A stretch of 64,000 nt of DNA from JAHJKV01 sp963678135 (GCA_963678135.1 OY782667.1:434001-498000); one strand, 5' to 3'. Shown: positions 25,396-35,882, numbered from the stretch's first letter. Made by a program: numbers and translations. Notes: generated by a model not told the origin, from the sequence alone.

Positions 25396-27798
25396 TTACA
25401 AACGAATCGGCAGTTCCTTTAACACACGCTGCACAAGTGTATCATGCGCCTTATTGACTTCTTTGTCTGTCAGGTTTTTCTTTATATGCCTATAGGTTAA
25501 ACGAAAAGAAAGATTGCGCTGCTCAATATTTTTATCAGGAATATACTCGGCTACCAACTTCACAGATTCAAAAAAGGCAGGCCGATGTGCTTCAATACTT
25601 TTCAGTACATCTTCTACAAGTATATTCATGGGACAAACAAAGGTAATATCTCTACGGATTGCCGGATATATTTTTAAGTCGTCAAAAATAATTTGACGCT
25701 TCATGACGAAATCGCGCAACAAATCCGCGTCTAATTCTACCATCCATAAGGCTTTTTTAGCATGTGCAATATCTGCAATATTTTCTTTTACTTTACCAAT
25801 AACACCAATGGATACACCCGCAAGTTTTACATCAATACACGGTTCATAATATGAATGCCCTTGCATCACAGTATAATCTGCTGCGCCTATTTTGAAAAAA
25901 TCCAATAAATGTTGTACAAGCCCTTTTGCATCCAAGTAATCCGCATCCTCTACAGGCCACGGCCAATCTTCTGCATGACGATCGCCGTAAAGGGCAAAAC
26001 AAATACGCAATTGTTCTTTACAACTTGTATCGCTTGAACTGTCTGCTGTGAAAATTTTTGCGATTTCAAAAAGTCGTAATCGCATATTATCGTGAGCTAT
26101 ATTATTCTTCACACTAATCAGCATACTTGGAGCAAGCGCGGTGCGTAGCACATTTTGCTCCGCTGACATGGGATTGGCTATGCTGACTCGTCCTTCACTT
26201 GTGAGACCCAAGACATCTAAATCAACATGCCCCACAAAAGAATAGCTGATGGTTTCTCTTAAACCAACTCCTCGTGCCCAAGACTTGAGGCTGCGAGCCC
26301 AGCCATATTGGGTTTCTGCAAGGGGCAAGGCTTGAGCTGCACGGGCTATTTTTGGTAAAACTTCAGGGATACGATCTAAGCCATATACACGCGCTATTTC
26401 TTCATAAAGATCAACTTCTCGTTCTAAATCTAAACGATATGAAGGTGAAGTCACGTTCCAGTTATCAGCATCACTGCTATCGACTTGACATCCCAAAGAT
26501 TCCAAAGTGTCTTTGCAAAATTCTGGGCTAAAATGAAGCCCCATGAGCTTTTCACAGCGTTGACGGCGAAAACTATGCACACGTTTTTTCCACGGTGCAG
26601 GTTCAGCGCAAGCAACATCTTCAAGTACCTGCCCACCAGAAAACTCTGCCATAAAAGATGCAGCACGGGCTAAAGCTAAGGCGGTAATATTTTTATCCAA
26701 GCCACGCTCCATGCGAGAAGCTGCTTCTGAAGGTAAATTCAATCTTCGAGATGTTTTACGGATAGATTCAGGGCGAAAAACTGCGCCTTCCAGCAATACA
26801 TTTTTTGAACCACTGTGAATTTCAGTTTCTAAACCACCCATGACACCGGCAAGGGCAATAGGACGCTCTGCATCCCAAACAGCAATATCTGTAGCAGTCA
26901 ACACTCGCTCTTTGCCGTCTAAGGTCGTAAATTTCATACCTTCGTCAGCAGCACCAATACTGATAATATCCCCTTTGAGTAAATCCCAATCAAAAGAATG
27001 AAGGGGCTGCCCCAGTTCCATCATCACATAATTTGTCACGTCCACAATATTTGAAAGAGGTCGTATGCCCATAGCTGCTAGTCTGTAGCGCATCCAAGAC
27101 GGAGATGGCCCTATTTGTACATTTTCAATAAACCGAGCACGGAACCCAGGGCACAGTTCGGGGTGAACAATATTTATGCTTGGAATTGGTCTATGTGCTT
27201 TTGTAAAAACAGCATGAGCATCACAATCTGGTAATCTTAGTGGCAACTTAAAGGCCATTGCAGTCTCACGGGCAATGCCAAGAACAGACAGGCAATCCGC
27301 GCGATTAGACGTAATATCTATATCAAGGACAGTATCTTCCATGCCAAGAGCCTTTGGTAAAGATTCTCCAATGGGAGCATCCTTAGGCAAAATCATAATT
27401 CCAGCGTGGGAATCGGAAAGTTCCAGTTCACGCTCCGAACAGATCATGCCCATAGAAAGTACGCCGCGTAATTTAGATTTCTTAATTTTTGACTTATCAG
27501 GAAGAACAGTACCTATTTTTGCTACTGCAACTTTTTGCCCTTGCGCCACGTTAGGTGCACCGCAAACAATAGAAAGTAACTCCTGTTCGCCTACATCTAC
27601 CGTACAAACAGAAAGTTTATCTGCCTCAGGATGAGCTTCACAGGTAGTGACAAAACCAACAACAATTTTACGAAGAGCAGCAAAAGGATCAAAGATTCCC
27701 TCCAGCTCCAGTCCAAGCATCGTTAATCTGTCACCAAGTTCCTGAGCAGTCCCTTCATAGGGAGTAAATTCACGCAACCAATTGAAACAAACAAGCAT
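25396..27798 (-). CDS. pheT: Phenylalanine--tRNA ligase beta subunit
   Basis: An 800-residue PheT: tRNA-binding EMAP-type domain near residues 40-150 (VVGFVTTCEAHPEADKLSVC), B3/B4 editing region, B5 domain, catalytic-like core, and FDX-ACB anticodon-binding domain at the C-terminus (IEAHRPAFFESVKL, KNLTDKEVNKAHDTLVQRV). It pairs with PheS as an alpha2-beta2 enzyme charging tRNA-Phe. The ATG at 27798 has AAGG ten bases upstream. Genes pheS, rplT, rpmI, infC and thrS precede it. Confidence 0.98.
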   Translation of the reverse strand: MLVCFNWLREFTPYEGTAQELGDRLTMLGLELEGIFDPFAALRKIVVGFVTTCEAHPEADKLSVCTVDVGEQELLSIVCGAPNVAQGQKVAVAKIGTVLPDKSKIKKSKLRGVLSMGMICSERELELSDSHAGIMILPKDAPIGESLPKALGMEDTVLDIDITSNRADCLSVLGIARETAMAFKLPLRLPDCDAHAVFTKAHRPIPSINIVHPELCPGFRARFIENVQIGPSPSWMRYRLAAMGIRPLSNIVDVTNYVMMELGQPLHSFDWDLLKGDIISIGAADEGMKFTTLDGKERVLTATDIAVWDAERPIALAGVMGGLETEIHSGSKNVLLEGAVFRPESIRKTSRRLNLPSEAASRMERGLDKNITALALARAASFMAEFSGGQVLEDVACAEPAPWKKRVHSFRRQRCEKLMGLHFSPEFCKDTLESLGCQVDSSDADNWNVTSPSYRLDLEREVDLYEEIARVYGLDRIPEVLPKIARAAQALPLAETQYGWARSLKSWARGVGLRETISYSFVGHVDLDVLGLTSEGRVSIANPMSAEQNVLRTALAPSMLISVKNNIAHDNMRLRLFEIAKIFTADSSSDTSCKEQLRICFALYGDRHAEDWPWPVEDADYLDAKGLVQHLLDFFKIGAADYTVMQGHSYYEPCIDVKLAGVSIGVIGKVKENIADIAHAKKALWMVELDADLLRDFVMKRQIIFDDLKIYPAIRRDITFVCPMNILVEDVLKSIEAHRPAFFESVKLVAEYIPDKNIEQRNLSFRLTYRHIKKNLTDKEVNKAHDTLVQRVLKELPIRL

Positions 27799-27841
27799 TG
27801 GATAGCCTTATTGATATATAGATTAACTTTCACTCAATTTT

Positions 27842-28897
27842 CTAAGTGAATTGTGAAAGAAAGCGAACATCGTTTTCAAATAACATGCGGAGATCGCCAA
27901 TGCCATATTTTAACATGGCAACACGCTCTATCCCAAGTCCAAAGGCAAAACCCGTGCAGGATTCAGGATCATAATCCACAGCCCGAAGCACATTTGGATC
28001 AACCATACCACAACCTAAAATTTCTACCCAACCCGTGCCTTTACATACACGGCAGGTTTCTCCTTCATTTATACCGCTTCCCTTGCACAGAAAACAAGAA
28101 ATATCAGCTTCAGCACTGGGCTCTGTGAAGGGGAAAAAACTCGGTCTAAAACGCACTGAAACATCTGAGCCAAAAAGCTGTTTCACAAAAGCAGTCAATG
28201 TGCCACGCAAATCTGCCATAGAGACCTCAGTGTCAACAAGCAGTCCTTCAATTTGGTGAAACATAGGGGTATGGGTCAAATCAGAATCGCGTCTATACAC
28301 TCTACCAGGAGCTATCACCGCAACAGGAGGTTTACGTTCCAGCATTGTGCGTATTTGCAAGCTACTTGTATGCGTTCGTAGCACAATCGAATCCGAAATA
28401 TAAAGCGAGTCCTGCATATCGCGAGCAGGATGATCCGGAGGCATATTCAAGGCTTCAAAGCAGCACCAATCATTTTCCACCTCTGGCCCTGAAACAACTT
28501 CAAAGCCAAGACCAGTAAAAACATCACACACTTCGTCCATAACCAAAGTTACGGGGTGTAGTGAACCCTGCCATGGCAATCTGCCCGGCATTGTGGGATC
28601 AAAATGAGAGCAAGAAAATCCGGATTGCGTGTGAAAAAATTCGTTCTGGGCTTCAGCAATACATGCTGTCAAACGCTGCTTGATTTCATTTGCTTTTTTT
28701 CCGGCCAGCGGTTTTTCCTCAGGAGAAAACAGTCGCAGATCCGTCATAGCAGAGGCAAGTTTGCCCCCTTTACGACTTAAAAATTCAACTCGTAAATCCT
28801 CAACTTCCGAAAGTGAACGAGCCTGACCTCGTTTGCTTTCGCATTCCTTAGCCAGGCTCTCCAGTCCTTCTAAAAAGGACTTTAATTCTTGTGTCAT
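27842..28897 (-). CDS. pheS: Phenylalanine--tRNA ligase alpha subunit
   Basis: A 351-residue catalytic subunit of PheRS. Class II motifs are visible: motif 2 region YRRDSDLTHTPMFHQIEGLLVD, and motif 3 GFAFGLGIERVAMLKYGI at the C-terminus, preceded by the N-terminal coiled coil (residues 1-85). The gene starts two bases after the rplT stop, so the two are co-translated. A Cys-rich stretch, CFLCKGSGINEGETCRVCKG (about residues 271-290), is present and has the appearance of an extra zinc-binding insert, which is found in a subset of PheS proteins. Confidence 0.98.
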   Translation of the reverse strand: MTQELKSFLEGLESLAKECESKRGQARSLSEVEDLRVEFLSRKGGKLASAMTDLRLFSPEEKPLAGKKANEIKQRLTACIAEAQNEFFHTQSGFSCSHFDPTMPGRLPWQGSLHPVTLVMDEVCDVFTGLGFEVVSGPEVENDWCCFEALNMPPDHPARDMQDSLYISDSIVLRTHTSSLQIRTMLERKPPVAVIAPGRVYRRDSDLTHTPMFHQIEGLLVDTEVSMADLRGTLTAFVKQLFGSDVSVRFRPSFFPFTEPSAEADISCFLCKGSGINEGETCRVCKGTGWVEILGCGMVDPNVLRAVDYDPESCTGFAFGLGIERVAMLKYGIGDLRMLFENDVRFLSQFT

Positions 28898-28899
28898 AT

Positions 28900-29250
28900 T
28901 TACTTCTGGGTTTTGGCTGCCTGTGCTACTTGAGCAAAGGCTTCCTTGTCACGAACAGCCATATCGGCCAAAACTTTCCGATTTAATTCAATGCCGGCTT
29001 TTTTCAAAGCACCCATGAATTTTGAATACGATAAACCCTGCTCTCTCACCGCTGCATTGATGCGAATGATCCAGAGCTGACGAAATTGGCGCTTACGTTC
29101 CTTACGACCACGGTAAGCCATGCACAGAGCTTTTTCTACACGCTCACGGGCTGTACGATACAGACGAGAGCCTGCACCACGATAGCCTTTAGCCAATTTC
29201 AAATATTTTTTATGCCGCCTTTTAGCAGCCATACCTCTTTTTACTCTCAT
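28900..29250 (-). CDS. rplT: 50S ribosomal protein L20
   Basis: A 116-residue L20 with standard N-terminus MRVKRGMAAKRRHKKYLKLA and the C-terminal globular part INRKVLADMAVRD-like block. It binds 23S rRNA early in assembly and, in other bacteria, can repress its own operon. ATG at 29250 has GGAGGAAGGAAC in the preceding region. Two bases separate its stop from pheS. Confidence 0.98.
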   Translation of the reverse strand: MRVKRGMAAKRRHKKYLKLAKGYRGAGSRLYRTARERVEKALCMAYRGRKERKRQFRQLWIIRINAAVREQGLSYSKFMGALKKAGIELNRKVLADMAVRDKEAFAQVAQAAKTQK

Positions 29251-29328
29251 GTTCCTTCCTCCGACGCTTCATACCTTCTGCTGCATAAAAACAACAAAAA
29301 GGTGGACGCAAGATTAAAAGTCTATCCT

Positions 29329-29526
29329 CTAAGCATAGGGTAACATACGACGCACAGCCTTTTCATTGGCTTTATCCACCGTAGTTCCCTGACCAAGACG
29401 ACGTTTACGTTTCGCATTTTTCTTTGTCAAAATATGACGAAGATTTTTACGACGACGGCGAAACTTGCCTGAACCGGTCAAGCTAAAACGCTTAGCCGCA
29501 GCACGATTGGTCTTCATTTTAGGCAT
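29329..29526 (-). CDS. rpmI: 50S ribosomal protein L35
   Basis: A 65-residue L35 starting MPKMKTNRAAAKRFSLTGSG, very basic, with the family C-terminus. Located between infC and rplT in the usual order. The stretch 29527-29616 between it and infC contains the rpmI ribosome site and no gene. Confidence 0.98.
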   Translation of the reverse strand: MPKMKTNRAAAKRFSLTGSGKFRRRRKNLRHILTKKNAKRKRRLGQGTTVDKANEKAVRRMLPYA

Positions 29527-29616
29527 ACTGTAACTCCTTTTCCATATTCGCTCCCTTTGAAGGAGTCGAGCACGAAAAAATGAACAAAAAATTGTCCGCT
29601 GTCAAGGGTATAAGTT

Positions 29617-30165
29617 TTATTTTTTGATAGGTGACAGCATCATGAACATGGTACGGCCTTCCACGGATGGAGCTTGCTCAAGTTTGGCAAACTCAGCTGT
29701 ATCTTTCACAACTCGCTCCAAAACCATAAGGCCTCGATCTTTATGAACAATTTCACGGCCACGGAAAAATACTGTGACTTTGCAGCGATCACCCTTATCA
29801 AGAAACTTTGTAATGTGTCGCAACTTGGTCTGATAATCATGTTCATCAGTCTTAGGGCGAAACTTGACTTCTTTGATTTGAATAACCGTCTGTTTCTTTT
29901 TAGCCTCTTGCATACGTTTTTGCTGCTGATATTTGAACTTACCGTAATCCATGATTCGGCATACCGGCGGATCTGCTTTGTCAGCAACTTCCACCAAGTC
30001 AAGTCCTCTTTCTTGAGCAAGCGCGAGAGCATCACGGGTGGCCATTACCCCTAATTGTTCTCCTTCCTCATCCACCACGCGAATTTGAGGGATGCGAATC
30101 CCCTCGTTGCGACGGACACCATCATCCTTTCTGGAAGGGCGCCGATCATATCGTCGAAAAGCTAT
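29617..30165 (-). CDS. infC: Translation initiation factor IF-3, ATA start codon
   Basis: IF-3 discriminates against non-AUG starts on the 30S subunit. The frame begins at an ATA at 30165 with GGAGG eight bases upstream and gives 182 residues, the normal length. An ATG at this point does not exist; the first standard start (GTG at 30078) would remove the N-terminal domain region RNEGIRIPQIRV. The N-terminal domain, the RIMDYGKFKY linker and the C-terminal domain (KEVKFRPKTDEHDYQTKL) are intact. The start overlaps the thrS stop by 20 bases. Non-AUG starts of infC are known to allow self-repression, so autoregulation is likely here. Confidence 0.96.
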   Translation of the reverse strand: MAFRRYDRRPSRKDDGVRRNEGIRIPQIRVVDEEGEQLGVMATRDALALAQERGLDLVEVADKADPPVCRIMDYGKFKYQQQKRMQEAKKKQTVIQIKEVKFRPKTDEHDYQTKLRHITKFLDKGDRCKVTVFFRGREIVHKDRGLMVLERVVKDTAEFAKLEQAPSVEGRTMFMMLSPIKK

Positions 30166-32092
30166 AGCTCATTCCTCCGTCTAAAAAAGGTTTCCTTACC
30201 GCAGCGTTAATCAATTCTGCGGCTGCCTCAACAGTCATCAAGCCGGGGTCTTCGCCTTGGCGAATACGCATATTCACGCTCCCTGCTTCTTTTTCCTTAT
30301 CCCCAATAATCAACATATAGGGAATTTTTTCCACTTGGGCTTCTCTTACTTTATAGCCAAGTTTTTCATTTCGCAAATCTGCTTCAACTCGTAAGCCAGA
30401 GGCCTCAAGCCTTTGTTTCACTTGCTCTGCATATTCTTTTTGCTCATCTGTCACAGTCAAAATTCTGGCTTGTACCGGAGCTAACCATGCAGGAAATGCG
30501 CCAGCATAATGTTCGATTAAAATCCCCAAAAACCGTTCAATGGATCCAAGAATAGTTCTATGAATCATAACCGGCCTATGCTGCTTTCCGTCTTCGCCCA
30601 CATATACTAAATCAAAACGTTCTGGCAAGGTAAAATCACATTGAATAGTACCACATTGCCAGCCACGCTCCAAAGCATCTACAAGATGAACATCTATTTT
30701 TGGCCCATAAAAAGCACCGTCCCCTTCATTCACGCGGTAGTCAAGCCCTAGGTTATCCAAGGCACCACGCAAAGAATTTGTCGCACGCTCCCAATCCTCG
30801 TCACTACCAATGGATTTCTCCGGTCTGGTGGATAATTCTAAGACATAATCAAAATCAAATAATTTCATAATATCTCGAACAAAGCCTATAAGCGTGATGA
30901 TTTCTGCCTGTAATTGATCAGGGCGACAAATCAGATGAGCATCATCCTGCGTAAAACTGCGTACTCGCATTAAACCATGCAAAACGCCAGATTTTTCATG
31001 GCGATGCACAATACCGTGTTCAAACATACGCATGGGTAGATCACGATAAGAACGGATTTTACTCTTATAAATCAGCATATGCGAAAGACAATTCATGGGT
31101 TTTATACCATAGGCTGCCTCATCAATTTCAGTAAAATACATATTTTCACGGTAATTATCGTAATGCCCTGATTTTTCCCAAAGTTCACGTTTGAGAATCA
31201 ATGGCCCCTGCACCAAATCGTAGCCACGTTTCAAATGCTCTTTTTTTTCAAAATCTTCTAAAATCGCACGAATTAAAGCACCTTTAGGATGCCAAAGAAT
31301 CATTCCTCCGCCAATTTCTTCATGCGTAGAAAAAATATCCAGTTGCGTCCCAAGTTTGCGGTGATCTCGTTTTTTGGCCTCTTCCAAACGGTCTAAATAT
31401 TTTTTCAATGCCTTTGGGCTGTCCCATGCTGTACCATAAATCCGCTGGAGTTGTTTCTTTTTTTCATCTCCACGCCAATATGCGCCAGCCACGGATAAAA
31501 GCTTAAATGCTCCGAGCTTACCTGTGCGCTCTACATGAGGCCCCCGGCAAAGGTCTGTAAACTCACCATGGGTATACAAAGAAAAGTTTTCTCCCCCCAA
31601 ATCCTGCATAATTTCTGTTTTATAGCTTTCGCCCTGCGCTTCAAATAAACTCACAAGTTCTTTGATATTCATCTCAGAACGTATAAAAGGCTTATCCGCA
31701 CCAACTGAACTAAGCATTTCAGCTTCTATGGCCTGAAGATCTTCTGGTGTAAATGGTCTCTCATAATCAAAATCGTAATAAAAACCATCCTTAATGGAAG
31801 GCCCTATGGTCACTTTTGCTTCAGGAAAAAGTTTTTTTACAGCCTCGGCCATGAGGTGAGAAGTAGAATGACGAATGACCGCAAGCCCTTCTTCTGAATC
31901 AGCCCTTACTCCAAAAAGTTCACTGCATCCGGTAGGCAAGGAAGCCGAAAGATCCAATAGAGTTTGCTCACACCGCGCAACGACCACATTTTTGAACTGC
32001 TTTTTGGAAAGTGCTTCCTTGAGCACTTCACCACATGTTGTTCCCTCAGCAAGCTCAAGAGTTTTACCATTGACTACAATCTGCACGTTCAT
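30146..32092 (-). CDS. thrS: Threonine--tRNA ligase
   Basis: A 648-residue ThrRS. N-terminal TGS domain (MNVQIVVNGKTLELAEG), editing domain (HSTSHLMAEAVKKLFP, then ENFSLYTHGEFTDLCRGPHVE) and class II core with the zinc Cys in KPMNCLSHML (the usual reading is PMNCPGH), then VHRHEKSGVLHGLMRVRSFTQDDAHLI and the anticodon domain. The frame is open to 32215, but the TGS start is at 32092. An AAAGGAG abuts that ATG; a GTG six bases further downstream (32086) has better spacing and could be the true start. First gene of the thrS-infC-rpmI-rplT-pheST run. Confidence 0.97.
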   Translation of the reverse strand: MNVQIVVNGKTLELAEGTTCGEVLKEALSKKQFKNVVVARCEQTLLDLSASLPTGCSELFGVRADSEEGLAVIRHSTSHLMAEAVKKLFPEAKVTIGPSIKDGFYYDFDYERPFTPEDLQAIEAEMLSSVGADKPFIRSEMNIKELVSLFEAQGESYKTEIMQDLGGENFSLYTHGEFTDLCRGPHVERTGKLGAFKLLSVAGAYWRGDEKKKQLQRIYGTAWDSPKALKKYLDRLEEAKKRDHRKLGTQLDIFSTHEEIGGGMILWHPKGALIRAILEDFEKKEHLKRGYDLVQGPLILKRELWEKSGHYDNYRENMYFTEIDEAAYGIKPMNCLSHMLIYKSKIRSYRDLPMRMFEHGIVHRHEKSGVLHGLMRVRSFTQDDAHLICRPDQLQAEIITLIGFVRDIMKLFDFDYVLELSTRPEKSIGSDEDWERATNSLRGALDNLGLDYRVNEGDGAFYGPKIDVHLVDALERGWQCGTIQCDFTLPERFDLVYVGEDGKQHRPVMIHRTILGSIERFLGILIEHYAGAFPAWLAPVQARILTVTDEQKEYAEQVKQRLEASGLRVEADLRNEKLGYKVREAQVEKIPYMLIIGDKEKEAGSVNMRIRQGEDPGLMTVEAAAELINAAVRKPFLDGGMSYSFSTI

Positions 32093-32337
32093 CTCCTTTT
32101 GCGGTTTTTTTGACTTTTGCCTAAATAACCGCAAGAGTAAAAAGGCAATAAATCTAGGGGATAGGTACTGACCTGCAAGTACTATGTCAAGAATAGTAAA
32201 CTCAAGCAATTGCACAAAACAGTTTGGGCTTGTGTTGCGCGGTGCTTTTGCGTATGTTCGCTTTTGTAATTTCTCCGTGAAAAACTGTCCGCATTCCGCG
32301 AGACGCTCTAGTTCACCTGTCAGTACGAGGTTTAATT

Positions 32338-35300
32338 ATGTCTAAAAAAATGAAAACCATGGATGGTAACACTGCTGCGACGCATATCGCCTATGCCTTA
32401 AGCGAAACCGCTGCTATTTATCCTATAACCCCCTCGTCTCCCATGGGCGAAATTGCCGATGAATGGGCAGCTCAAGGACGTAAAAATATTTTTGGTCAAA
32501 AGCTAAAAATCCGCCAAATGCAAAGCGAAGCCGGAGCAGCAGGAGCTGTTCATGGCTCCTTAGCCGGTGGTTCATTGACCACAACCTTTACGGCTTCTCA
32601 AGGGCTCTTGCTCATGATTCCCAATATGTACAAAATTTCAGGGGAACTCTTGCCCGGAGTCTTTCATGTTTCAGCCAGAGCTATTGCTGGTCATGCCTTA
32701 TCTATTTTTGGGGATCATCAAGATGTTATGGCCTGTCGCCAAACTGGTTTTGCCATGCTGTGCGAAGCCTCAGTACAAGAAGTAATGGATCTTGCTTTGG
32801 TAGCACACCTGTCAACTATTGAGTCCTCTGTACCGTTTGTCAGCTTTTTTGATGGATTCAGAACGTCCCATGAAATACAAAAAATAGAAACCATTGCTTA
32901 TGAAGACATCGCGCCTCTGGTCAATATGGAAAAAATTGAAACATTCCGAGCCAAAGCCATGAATCCGGAACATCCAAACATCCGCGGTACAGCTCAAAAT
33001 CCGGATATCTATTTCCAAGGAAAAGAAGCAGCAAACACATATTATGAAGCTGTTCCAAATATTGTTCAAGAAGCCATGGATAAAGTTTCCGCCTTAACAG
33101 GGCGTTCCTATCATCTTTTTGATTATGTCGGAGCCTCTGATGCCGAGCATGTCGTGATAGCCATGGGCTCAGCTTGTGAAACACTTGATGAAGTCGTCAA
33201 CAGTCTTGTACAATCTGGACAAAAAATAGGCCTGATCAAAGTACGCCTTTTCCGTCCTTTAGATCCCAAGCGTTTCCTCAAAGCTATCCCCAGCACAGCC
33301 AAAACGCTTACGGTTTTAGATCGCACCAAAGAGCCAGGAGCATTAGGGGATCCCCTTTATTTGGATGTCTGCACTCTGTTTGCGGGACAAAAAAATGCAC
33401 CTACAATTTTAGCCGGACGCTATGGCTTGGGCTCTAAAGAATTTTCTCCGGCCATGGCCAAGGCTGTATACGACAATATGGCTACAAGCAGTCCTAAAAA
33501 TCACTTTACAGTGGGTATTGAAGACGATGTATGCAACAGTTCATTGCCTCTTGGTTCAGTGTTCAACACAACGCCTGAAGGCACTGTACAGTGCAAATTC
33601 TGGGGGCTTGGCTCTGACGGAACTGTAGGCGCAAACAAGCAAGCTATTAAAATTATCGGTGATAATACAGAGATGTATGCACAAGGCTACTTTGCTTATG
33701 ATTCTAAAAAATCAGGTGGTATTACTATCTCTCACCTGCGCTTTGGGCAAAAGCCAATTCAATCCACTTATTTAGTCGAATCTGCTGACTATATTGCCTG
33801 CCATAATCCCAGCTATGTACAGCTGTACGATGTGCTGGAAGGCATCAAAGAAGGCGGAACATTTGTACTGAATTGTCCTTGGAGTGCAGATGAAATACCA
33901 ACACGCCTTCCAAACGCTATGCTCCGTAACATGGCGCAGAAAAAGCTCAAATTTTATACTGTGGATGCTGTTAAAATAGCCGGCGAAGTTGGTCTGGGCG
34001 GACGTATCAATATGATTATGCAAACCGCATTTTTCAAACTTTCTGAAGTTATTCCTTTTGAAAAAGCTGTAGAACTTCTCAAAGACGGTATTGATAAAGC
34101 CTATGGCAAAAAAGGCCAAAAGATTGTGGACATGAACATTGCTGCAGTAGAACAAGGCATGAATGCCATTGTGGAAATACCTATTTTGGATGCTTGGAAA
34201 GACATAACAGATGAAACAGCAGCTTCAAAAAATGAACCAGAATATGTATCTCAAATTATGCGCCCAGTGCTTGCCCAAAAGGGAGACTCGCTTCCTGTTT
34301 CTGCATTCAGTACTGACGGAACCATGCCGGTAGCCACTTCCAAATATGAAAAACGCGGTGTGGCCATTATGGTACCTGAATGGGTGCCGGAAAACTGCAT
34401 TCAGTGTAATCAATGCGCCTTTGTTTGCCCACATTCTGCTATCCGCGCGGTTGTGGCAGATACAAATGAGCTACAAAATGCTCCTGCAAGCTTCAGTACT
34501 GTAGAAGGCAATGGAAAGGATTTACAAAACCTACGCTTCCGTATTCAAATAAATACCCAAGATTGCTTGGGCTGTGGAAATTGTGCTGATATTTGTCCGG
34601 CCAAAGAAAAGGCGCTTGTTATGCAGCCCTTGCCTAGCCAGACCAAAGAACAAATACCTAACTTTGAGTTCTCGCAAAGCATCAGCTACAAAGATATTGG
34701 CAAGCGTGAATCACTCAAAGGCAGCCAATTCCGCCAATCACTTATGGAATTTTCCGGTGCCTGCGCTGGTTGTGGCGAAACACCGTATGTCAAGGTGCTG
34801 ACTCAACTTTTTGGGGAACGCATGGTCGTTGCCAATGCCACTGGCTGTACTTCCATTTGGGGCGCTTCCGCTCCAAGCACTCCGTATTGCGTCAATGCAC
34901 AAGGGCATGGCCCTGTATGGGGCAATTCGCTTTTTGAAGATGCTGCTGAGTTTGGGTATGGCATTGAAATGGCTTTAAGTACACGACGTGAACAATTGGC
35001 CGATATTGTAGCAGAAGCTGCTCAGGATGTGGCAATAGAGCCCTCCATCCGCTCGGCATTAACGCAATGGTTAGCAGCCAAAGATGATGCTGACGCTTCA
35101 CAAAGCACAGGGCAACAGCTCAAAGCACTCTTACAAAAAGCAACTGATCCGCGTCTTGTACAAATAAACAAAATGTCAGATCTCTTGACCAAGCCTTCCA
35201 TGTGGGTCTTTGGTGGTGATGGCTGGGCCTATGATATTGGCTATGGTGGAGTAGATCATGTTTTAGCTTCCGGTAAAGATATAAACATCTTAGTTTTAGA

Positions 35301-35847
35301 CACAGAGGTGTATTCCAATACAGGAGGACAATCTTCCAAAGCAACGCCGCTTGGTTCCGTGGCAAAATTTGCTGCCTCCGGTAAAGTAACAGGTAAAAAA
35401 GACCTTGGGCGCATGGCCATGACCTATGGTTATGTCTATGTAGCTTCAGTAGCTATGGGTGCAAATAAGCAGCAATTACTCAAAGCCTTTACCGAGGCCG
35501 AAGCCTATCCCGGTCCTTCACTGATTATTGCCTATGCTCCCTGTATCAATCAAGGGATCAAAAAAGGCATGGGTAAAACACAGCTTGAACAAAAACTTGC
35601 TGTTGACTCAGGCTACTGGCCACTTTTCAGATATAATCCACAATTAGCAGATCAGGGTCAAAATCCTTTTATTCTGGATTCCAAAGCTCCAAATGGTTCT
35701 TTACAGGAATTCCTTTCCGGCGAGAATCGTTATGCAATGCTAGAAAAATTCTACCCTGAATTATCAGAAAACTTCCGCAAACAAATTGAAAAGGATTATA
35801 ACAACCGCTATGAAACGCTCGCAAGCATGGCAAAAAATAATAATTAA
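32338..35847 (+). CDS. por: Pyruvate:ferredoxin (flavodoxin) oxidoreductase
   Basis: A 1169-residue single-chain pyruvate oxidoreductase, converting pyruvate and CoA to acetyl-CoA and CO2 with reduction of ferredoxin. Domain order: pyrimidine-binding domain starting with YPITPSSPMGEIADEWA, gamma domain, CoA region, two [4Fe-4S] ferredoxin motifs CIQCNQCAFVCP and CLGCGNCADICP, and the TPP domain with GDGWAYDIGYGG and NTGGQSSK. A further Cys pattern CAGCGETPY precedes the TPP domain and binds the third cluster. ATG at 32338 has GAGG before it. It is central to lactate and pyruvate fermentation in sulfate reducers. Transcribed divergently from thrS. Confidence 0.98.
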   Translation: MSKKMKTMDGNTAATHIAYALSETAAIYPITPSSPMGEIADEWAAQGRKNIFGQKLKIRQMQSEAGAAGAVHGSLAGGSLTTTFTASQGLLLMIPNMYKISGELLPGVFHVSARAIAGHALSIFGDHQDVMACRQTGFAMLCEASVQEVMDLALVAHLSTIESSVPFVSFFDGFRTSHEIQKIETIAYEDIAPLVNMEKIETFRAKAMNPEHPNIRGTAQNPDIYFQGKEAANTYYEAVPNIVQEAMDKVSALTGRSYHLFDYVGASDAEHVVIAMGSACETLDEVVNSLVQSGQKIGLIKVRLFRPLDPKRFLKAIPSTAKTLTVLDRTKEPGALGDPLYLDVCTLFAGQKNAPTILAGRYGLGSKEFSPAMAKAVYDNMATSSPKNHFTVGIEDDVCNSSLPLGSVFNTTPEGTVQCKFWGLGSDGTVGANKQAIKIIGDNTEMYAQGYFAYDSKKSGGITISHLRFGQKPIQSTYLVESADYIACHNPSYVQLYDVLEGIKEGGTFVLNCPWSADEIPTRLPNAMLRNMAQKKLKFYTVDAVKIAGEVGLGGRINMIMQTAFFKLSEVIPFEKAVELLKDGIDKAYGKKGQKIVDMNIAAVEQGMNAIVEIPILDAWKDITDETAASKNEPEYVSQIMRPVLAQKGDSLPVSAFSTDGTMPVATSKYEKRGVAIMVPEWVPENCIQCNQCAFVCPHSAIRAVVADTNELQNAPASFSTVEGNGKDLQNLRFRIQINTQDCLGCGNCADICPAKEKALVMQPLPSQTKEQIPNFEFSQSISYKDIGKRESLKGSQFRQSLMEFSGACAGCGETPYVKVLTQLFGERMVVANATGCTSIWGASAPSTPYCVNAQGHGPVWGNSLFEDAAEFGYGIEMALSTRREQLADIVAEAAQDVAIEPSIRSALTQWLAAKDDADASQSTGQQLKALLQKATDPRLVQINKMSDLLTKPSMWVFGGDGWAYDIGYGGVDHVLASGKDINILVLDTEVYSNTGGQSSKATPLGSVAKFAASGKVTGKKDLGRMAMTYGYVYVASVAMGANKQQLLKAFTEAEAYPGPSLIIAYAPCINQGIKKGMGKTQLEQKLAVDSGYWPLFRYNPQLADQGQNPFILDSKAPNGSLQEFLSGENRYAMLEKFYPELSENFRKQIEKDYNNRYETLASMAKNNN

Positions 35848-35882
35848 GTCGCTCATCGCAAACAAGTCCAAGCAATCCCAAA

